DNA of 64,000 nucleotides, taken from NCBI GenBank assembly GCA_947474365.1, contig CANJIU010000005.1, positions 1 through 64,000 of the forward strand. The letters run 5' to 3'. This document shows, piece by piece, positions 62,606-64,000 of the stretch (positions within the stretch are counted from its first letter, which is position 1; the number at the start of each line of letters is the position of its first letter). A program made the translations under genes and the position numbers. Under the pieces are notes generated by a model. That model was not told where the DNA came from and searched no databases. It was given only the letters and a program-made list of their open reading frames with translations. The stretch comes from Opitutia bacterium (GTDB lineage: Bacteria; Verrucomicrobiota; Verrucomicrobiia; Opitutales; Opitutaceae).

Positions 62606-63181
62606 TCAGCTCGCGAGGTGCTTTTCGATGCGGCGATCCGGGATCAGCCAGATGACCGCCACGATGCTATAGATGGCGAAGGCGATGATCGGATGGACGA
62701 AGGCAAGGGCGATGCCGACGGCGTAGATCACCAGCGAGATCGTGCCCTTGCGATCGGAGCCGATGGCCTTCGCCAGCGTCGATTCTGGTCCGTGCCCGGC
62801 GAGGAGCACTCGGACCAAGATGTAATAGGCCGCGCCCGCCATGATCAGGATCAGGCCGTAAACGGCGACGGGCCATTTCGCGAAATGATTCTCGCCCATC
62901 CAGCCGCTCGCGAACGGCAGCAGCGAGAGCCAGAACAACAGATGCAGGTTGGCCCACAACACGGCGCCGTTCACGTGCTTCACCGCTTGGAACAGGTGGT
63001 GGTGGTTGTTCCAGTAAATTCCCACGTAGATGAAGCTGAGCACGTACCCGCCGAAGATGGGGAGAATCGCCTGCAGCGCGCCGAGGTCGCTGCTGTGGGG
63101 AACCTTCATCTCCAGCACCATGATGGTGATGATGATTGCCAGGACGCCGTCACTAAATGCTTCGAGTCTGCCTTTGTGCAT
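62606..63181 (-). CDS. TMEM175-family potassium channel-like protein
   Basis: The 191-residue protein starts at ATG 63181. The first helix carries the family signature RLEAFSDGVLAIIITIMVLEMKVP (FSDG). Six hydrophobic segments follow in total, as in bacterial TMEM175 proteins, including IYWNNHHHLFQAVKHVNG between the second and third. It probably conducts potassium across the inner membrane as an oligomer. It lies between the TPR genes and a ferredoxin-oxidoreductase gene, with no obvious partner. Confidence 0.9.
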   Translation of the reverse strand: MHKGRLEAFSDGVLAIIITIMVLEMKVPHSSDLGALQAILPIFGGYVLSFIYVGIYWNNHHHLFQAVKHVNGAVLWANLHLLFWLSLLPFASGWMGENHFAKWPVAVYGLILIMAGAAYYILVRVLLAGHGPESTLAKAIGSDRKGTISLVIYAVGIALAFVHPIIAFAIYSIVAVIWLIPDRRIEKHLAS

Positions 63182-63258
63182 GTGGGTGGGTAGGGGCGAA
63201 AACTGAAAGGAATTCGGCGACGTGCGCAACGGATTCCTCCGTCTGCCGGGTCTGGAAA

Positions 63259-63290
63259 TAAAAAGGCCCGCGTCACGGGGACGCGGGCCT
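63259..63290 (-). terminator. Rho-independent terminator after the oxidoreductase beta subunit gene
   Basis: The arms AGGCCCGCGTC (63264-63274) and GACGCGGGCCT (63280-63290) form an 11-pair hairpin with a five-base loop. On the minus strand it is followed by a T-rich tract. It lies 26 bases after the stop at 63317. Confidence 0.9.
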
Positions 63291-63316
63291 GAAGAAGGCG
63301 CGTGGACGTTCGGACC

Positions 63317-64000
63317 TCAGCGCATCCGTGCAAAGGTGGACTGCAGCACGGCGAGATCGGATGCGTTCTTCGTCCGCTCCTTCGCCTTGACCACGAGTTC
63401 CGCCTCAAGGGCGTTCTTGGTCTTGCGGGTCTTGTTTTCGTAGAACACGCCGAACGAACCGGGCCAGGCCTGCTGGGCGAGCTTGAAGGCCGCGACCTCG
63501 TCGGACGTGTCGTGACGGTTGGCGTCCTCGGGCGAGCCATCGTTCTTCTTTTCGTCGATGAGGGTCCAAGTGCCGCCCTTGCGCGGAATCGAGGAGTCGA
63601 AGGCGCCCTCGTAGAACTCGACGCACTCCGAAAGAATCTCGACGACCGAAAAGCCGTCGTGCTTCGCGGCCCGGTGCATCATTTCGACCATGTGATTGAC
63701 CTGCGTCGCATGGCTGCGGGCGACAAACGTCGCGCCACTGTTCAGCAACGTGCGCATCGGGTTGATCGGCTGGTCGATCGCGCCGGTGGGATCGGTCTTG
63801 GTCTTGAAGCCAATCGGCGAGGTCGGCGAGGTCTGCTTCTTCGTCAGGCCGTACACCGAGTTGTCCATGATGACGTAGGTCATCCGCACGTTTTTGCGCG
63901 CGGTGTGGACGAGGTGGTTGCCGCCGATGGAGAAACCGTCGCCGTCACCGCCAAAGGCGAAGACGTGCAGGTCGTCGCCGCCCAGGCTGATGCCGGCGGC
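63317..64000 (-). CDS. 2-oxoacid:ferredoxin oxidoreductase beta subunit, 5' end outside the window
   Basis: The gene runs off the right edge; about 227 residues are visible. The thiamine pyrophosphate-binding motif GGDGDGFSIGGNH is followed by MTYVIMDNSVYGLTKKQTSP, where the Asn and Gly complete the TPP/Mg site, and DQPINPMRTLLNSGATFVAR. The C-terminus is typical of beta subunits of 2-oxoglutarate or pyruvate:ferredoxin oxidoreductases (KorB/PorB type). It couples oxidative decarboxylation to ferredoxin reduction. The alpha subunit would be expected beyond the window. Its substrate cannot be told from this part. It has its own terminator. Confidence 0.92.
   Translation of the reverse strand, partial: AAGISLGGDDLHVFAFGGDGDGFSIGGNHLVHTARKNVRMTYVIMDNSVYGLTKKQTSPTSPIGFKTKTDPTGAIDQPINPMRTLLNSGATFVARSHATQVNHMVEMMHRAAKHDGFSVVEILSECVEFYEGAFDSSIPRKGGTWTLIDEKKNDGSPEDANRHDTSDEVAAFKLAQQAWPGSFGVFYENKTRKTKNALEAELVVKAKERTKNASDLAVLQSTFARMR

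Overview
The window looks like a chromosomal piece of a high-GC, Gram-negative bacterium of the Verrucomicrobiota, most likely an Opitutaceae-type member. This is an inference from the gene mix: a PEP-CTERM protein with autotransporter beta-strand repeats, many secreted sialidase-like, sulfatase and FG-GAP proteins, a family B DNA polymerase, bacterial-type ProS, ClpS and TMEM175. No marker gene settles the taxonomy.

Layout. 1-5110: a membrane protein, a PEP-CTERM/autotransporter-repeat protein, an EF-hand protein and the remnant of a GH78 rhamnosidase. 5114-9565: tRNA-Met(CAU), phosphofructokinase, a di-haem cytochrome c and a CocE-type hydrolase. 9562-28409: a polysaccharide-degradation locus holding a rhamnogalacturonan-lyase-like protein, an SGNH esterase, two BNR sialidase-like proteins, a BNR_4 protein, a Cys-type sulfatase with its anaerobic-type maturase, an FG-GAP protein, a DUF1961-GH43-like fusion, a large unknown secreted protein and a FAD oxidoreductase with sugar-binding-like ends. 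Rhamnose, uronate and sulfate chemistry together suggest a rhamnose-rich, possibly sulfated, acidic glycan such as ulvan or rhamnogalacturonan. 28429-39973: mostly core functions (ProS, a TPR mannosyltransferase-like protein, GT2, methyltransferase, ClpS, family B DNA polymerase, DUF1826-like) and a candidate structured RNA. 40039-43530: a molybdenum hydroxylase (IorAB type) and a small EF-hand protein.

43725-51116 is a seven-gene minus-strand respiratory cluster: a haem-copper-oxidase-like subunit I without the CuB histidine pair, a small membrane protein, a CuA subunit II, a complete subunit I, a SCO protein, a fusion of cytochrome b with two 4Fe-4S clusters and an MvhD-like domain, and a cupin.

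51829-53976 is a relic integron: a broken integron integrase on the minus strand, an attI-like core, and secreted or lipoprotein cassette genes on the plus strand with one well-formed attC site. 54071-62453 holds TPR/Sel1-like and unknown secreted proteins, two of them apparently frameshifted. The window ends with a TMEM175 channel and the 3' part of a 2-oxoacid:ferredoxin oxidoreductase beta subunit.
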